Positions 17,382 through 20,000 of a stretch of 20,000 bases of DNA are shown piece by piece. The first letter of the stretch is position 1. Each line of letters opens with the position of its first letter. The stretch is taken from the NCBI GenBank assembly GCA_012295275.1, contig CM022678.1, positions 1,321,686 through 1,341,685 on the forward strand. The letters run 5' to 3'. The position numbers and the translations under genes were made by a program. The notes below the pieces were generated by a model. That model made no database searches. It worked only from the letters and a program-made list of their open reading frames with translations, and was not told the DNA's origin. This stretch comes from Chrysomallon squamiferum. Taxonomy: Eukaryota > Mollusca > Gastropoda > Neomphalida > Peltospiridae.

Positions 17382-17461
17382 GAACACATTGCTATTATTC
17401 GTTCAACATTTCACAAATGATTAAAAACAAATAAAAAGAAAATAAAAGAAAATCTGCTCAC

Positions 17462-17591
17462 CTTAATCAGAAACAAATAGCAAATAACCTGGCAGAAATG
17501 AACTACGCACACACAAAACCGATAAAACTCGACACCACGAAAACACGTCCCGCGGTGCTCAGAAGTCTATAGCGAGTGTTGGTACTCGACT
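17462..17591 (-). other. FAM167A: candidate first non-coding exon of the FAM167 gene
   Basis: The block ends in CTGATTAAG|GTGAGC, one of the best donors in the window (GT at 17461-17460). Upstream, TCAGTC (17593-17588) fits the metazoan initiator TCAKTY and would place the start at about 17591. The 130 bp between hold no ATG on the minus strand, are repeat-free and are richer in G+C and CpG than their surroundings. No TATA box is seen at -30. It is assigned to FAM167 because that is the nearest gene on the strand and because its first known exon begins with an acceptor. The link needs transcript evidence. Confidence 0.45.
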
Positions 17592-17660
17592 GAAGACTGC
17601 CGAGCGCTAACACACTGAATGCGGTTAACGAACTGTGACTCTTTAGAAAACCGTGTAGAC
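17588..17660 (-). promoter_or_regulatory. candidate TATA-less promoter of the FAM167 gene
   Basis: CpG-containing unique DNA upstream of the initiator-like TCAGTC includes AGCGCTCGG and GTTAACCGC. A second initiator-like TTCAGTG lies about 25 bp upstream. The bracket is approximate. Confidence 0.3.
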
Positions 17661-17679
17661 TATACAAGTTGACTTTGTA

Positions 17680-18130
17680 ACTTAGATTGTCTACACAAAA
17701 CTCTGTTTTTTCCCTTTAGTGTTTCTGTGCTTTGCCTTGCCTCGATTGATTCCGTTGGATTTTGTTTGCATTATTTGATCTAGCAGCTGTGGTTATTATT
17801 TTATTTGACTTTAATTTTAATTTATTAATTTAATTTAATTTAATTTAATTTAATTTAATTTAATTTAATTTCTTTCTTTCTTTCTTTGCATATTAATTTG
17901 TTTTTATCGTCATCGTCATCATAATCATTTTATTTTATGTTTATTAGATTACACATTTAATAAGAATATACACACATAGACACATACACAAACACTTACA
18001 CACACACATACGCACACTGCGCCACATCCACACATTTTCACAGACACTCATATACACTCACACTACCATACAGATACCCACACACATATGCATATCCACT
18101 CACTCTCTCTCACTCACACACACACACACA
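17680..18130. repeat. (AATTT)n, (TTTC)n and CA-rich repeats
   Basis: About nine AATTT pentamers at 17824-17871 pass into TTTC units to 17887. An imperfect CA/CACATA region covers 17969-18130. No gene is visible. Confidence 0.9.
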
Positions 18131-18391
18131 CTAACACACACTAACACACGGGTACAGTAATAAAATAATATAAAACAATTTACGGGCGACACTGTGTGTT
18201 TTAATGATAACAGACACAAGAAGGAGACTAAGAATCGTTAACGGTAAAAGAAAAACGTTTGATTTGTTTTCAACATTATTTGCATTTACTCTCAGTCTCT
18301 CCGGTTTAAGACACATTTTTTTTTTTTCAAGATATAAAAAAAAAAATATGGTCGTAAAAAGCAGTAAAATTACATGTTGAAATACCACAAG

Positions 18392-18715
18392 TAGTAGTAG
18401 TAGTAGTAGTAGTAGCAGTAGTAGTAATATTAGTAGAAGAAGCAGTAGCTATGGCAGTAGCAGTAGTAGTAGTAGTAGCTGTAGTAATCGCAGAAGTTAT
18501 ATAAGGAGGTGAATCTTGAAGTAGTAGTAGTAGTGGTGGTAGTGGAAGTAGCAGTAACTGAGATGGTTGTAATTGTCACAGTGTAAGTAGCAATAGTACT
18601 AACAATATAAATAGTATCAGTTATTTTTATTATAATAGAAATAGTAGCACTTATCATTATTATAACAGAAATAGTAGCAGTTATTATCATTGTAATAGTA
18701 GTGGTAGTAGCAGTC
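18392..18715. repeat. imperfect (AGT)n array
   Basis: A perfect AGT tract at 18392-18415 grades into AGT/AGC/AAT/GGT units over 300 bp. Within it TTATAATAGAAATAGTAGCA-type units recur two or three times at about 18620-18695, an incipient minisatellite. The minus-strand Thr/Ile-rich frame here is an artefact. Confidence 0.9.
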
Positions 18716-19193
18716 GTAAAAGTATAAACGGTAAATTTAATTATAAGAATATAAATCGTGTTCTCAAAACGAAACATATATAATACAACTGTAAATGTGA
18801 AACTAAATGATTACAAAGAGAGAACGGAAATAACTTGCACGTGAAACTGAAACATGTGATACGGAAGTGATGCATCTGTCGTCTTTAAACTGATAAAAAA
18901 AAATAATAATAATAATAATCACAATGAAACATAAAATTCCCCACAAAATGCATTAACAGTCACAAAATTTGATCATACAGGATTAAGCTCATATATATTC
19001 TACGGTAATTTTTTTTTTTTTTTTTTTTTTTTTTTTGTCTATGACGTTTTAATGAGCAAATAATACGTATTTATTGTGCTAAATTATATGAATGCGATAT
19101 TGACTTGTGGTCGACCCTAACTGAATAAGTCTACCGTGAAAAGCAATAGACTGTCAACACAGTGCCATACTTCAAACATAAGAGAGCGTAACA
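18716..19193. other. unassigned DNA with AAT and poly-T tracts
   Basis: Holds a short AAT tract at 18898-18920 and a 27-nt poly-T at 19010-19036. The rest is non-repetitive and shows no gene. Confidence 0.6.
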
Positions 19194-19208
19194 ATTTGAC
19201 GGCACTGG

Positions 19209-19222
19209 TTACTAGAGGGCGC
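19209..19222 (+). promoter_or_regulatory. CTCF-like site
   Basis: TTACTAGAGGGCGC matches 12 of 14 positions of the CTCF core CCASYAGRKGGCRS, with the whole AGAGGGCGC part intact. CTCF is conserved across most bilaterians, with a similar motif. If bound, it could insulate the FAM167 region from the right-hand neighbour. Confidence 0.4.
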
Positions 19223-19393
19223 TAGGGAATACACAGACGCGTCAGAAGTATTCACGGTAGGCCGGGAGTAACAAAGCAGAAGTTGTGTTCGAATTATGAA
19301 TAGGACACGATACAAACACGATAAAGTGATTATGTTTATGTTGTCACACAGAACGCTCGGAATGTACGATGTTATTAAAATCATATGTTACGG

Positions 19394-19409
19394 TTATAAA
19401 TATTTATAA
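19394..19409. promoter_or_regulatory. 16-bp perfect palindrome with a TATA box on each strand
   Basis: TTATAAATATTTATAA is fully self-complementary and reads TATAAATA in both directions. It may be a bidirectional TATA element or simple AT-rich chance. Confidence 0.25.
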
Positions 19410-19460
19410 TTGGATTTAGATAATTTGTACATGACAGAGCCTTTTAGAAATCCCGTCTTT

Positions 19461-19735
19461 ATATCTGTATAAATATATATATATATATACACACACATAA
19501 ACACATACGCGCAGAGAAAGAGACAGACATACTTATATATATACATACATACATACATATTCATACATCTGCATACAAACATATAATCTTACATACATAC
19601 ATATATTAATTCAGATAATACATATATATATACATACATACATTCATACAAACAGATACATACATATATATATATACAAACATATAATCGTACATACATA
19701 TTTACATTCATACATATATACTTTATGTATATATT
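19461..19735. repeat. TA/CATA low-complexity array
   Basis: Alternating TATATA, CACACA and CATACATA blocks with ATTCATAC variants, similar to the arrays at 13.7 and 14.7 kb. Confidence 0.9.
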
Positions 19736-20000
19736 GATATATTAATTGAGATAAAACAAACCAAACCAGAACTTTTAAAACACGTCTTTAATTAAAGTGT
19801 ACATTTCTAGATAATATCATTCCTTTTCTTTATCTTATACTAGTAAAAAATAAAAGGTCATGTCTGCGCATGTCAGAGTTCGTCTTTTCAGCTTATCAAC
19901 ATTATCTTTTATCAAGTGTCGCATCTAGACACTCACACTTTGCACCACCGAATTATCGCCCTTTTAACATTTAGCCGCTAGGGATGTCGAAATAAGCCTC
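19736..20000. other. unassigned right edge
   Basis: Non-repetitive AT-rich DNA with a TCTGCGCATGTCAGAG segment (NRF1-like half site) near 19863-19878. No gene is recognised before the window ends. Confidence 0.5.

Noticed and set aside
18131-18388. 85-codon minus-strand frame with hydrophobic stretches
   Set aside because: The hydrophobic look comes from poly-A/T codons, and nothing supports transcription.
19172-19384. 70-codon minus-strand frame
   Set aside because: It covers unique DNA but has no recognisable motif, start context or splice signal; the CTCF-like site inside it is better supported.

Overview
The window is nuclear DNA from an animal, not a microbe. It is AT-rich and full of simple-sequence repeats: ATT/AAT, AAAT, AGT, GA/CT, CATA, TA and CA arrays, two obvious minisatellites and several decayed ones. 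The only recognisable protein is split by GT-AG introns. This repeat mix resembles lophotrochozoan genomes, especially cephalopods such as octopus. That placement is an inference from texture and not a proven identification.

The one gene that can be named is a FAM167 family member (FAM167A/B, DIORA-1) on the minus strand. Three coding exons at 10277-10241, 9209-8914 and 8175-7918 join in frame (phase 1, then phase 0) into a 196-residue protein. It carries the LxLxTRRPS...W motif, the ALDWIKNEL / QDQSLARQL helix and the C-terminal GVTKMNIS-RRFS-C signature of the family. The start-codon exon carries 5' UTR with two overlapping upstream AUGs. A strong donor at 17462/17461, preceded by about 130 bp without an ATG, is the best candidate for the first non-coding exon; a 58-bp candidate exon at 12289-12232 may lie between them. 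The first AATAAA after the stop is at 7621-7616. If this is right, the gene covers roughly 7.6-17.6 kb and most of it is repeat-filled intron.

Left of the gene (1-7600): two diverged copies of a non-coding exon-like block at 754-624 and 2111-1978 (minus strand) end in matching CAG|GTRGC/GTAAGC donors and carry TGACGTGTC motifs. They look like duplicated alternative first exons of a gene lying off the left edge. A second duplication of about 200 bp sits at 3882-4080 and 4700-4880. A 52-codon minus-strand ORF at 5502-5344 starts inside a YY1-like AAGATGGC next to two ETS-like CGGAAGT motifs. The rest is microsatellite and unassigned AT-rich DNA.

Right of and inside the large intron (10.4-20 kb): a nine-copy 37-bp minisatellite (12.4-12.7 kb), a 64-bp triplicate (11.96-12.18 kb), very long GA and CT tracts in opposite orientation, and a possible plus-strand promoter at about 15.37-15.41 kb (NRF1-like site and RFX X-box). 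That promoter is followed by a donor at 15460 and, after a 600-bp CT tract, an acceptor-like CAG at 16452. At 19.2 kb there is a CTCF-like site. No tRNA, rRNA, CRISPR array or intact transposon was recognised.
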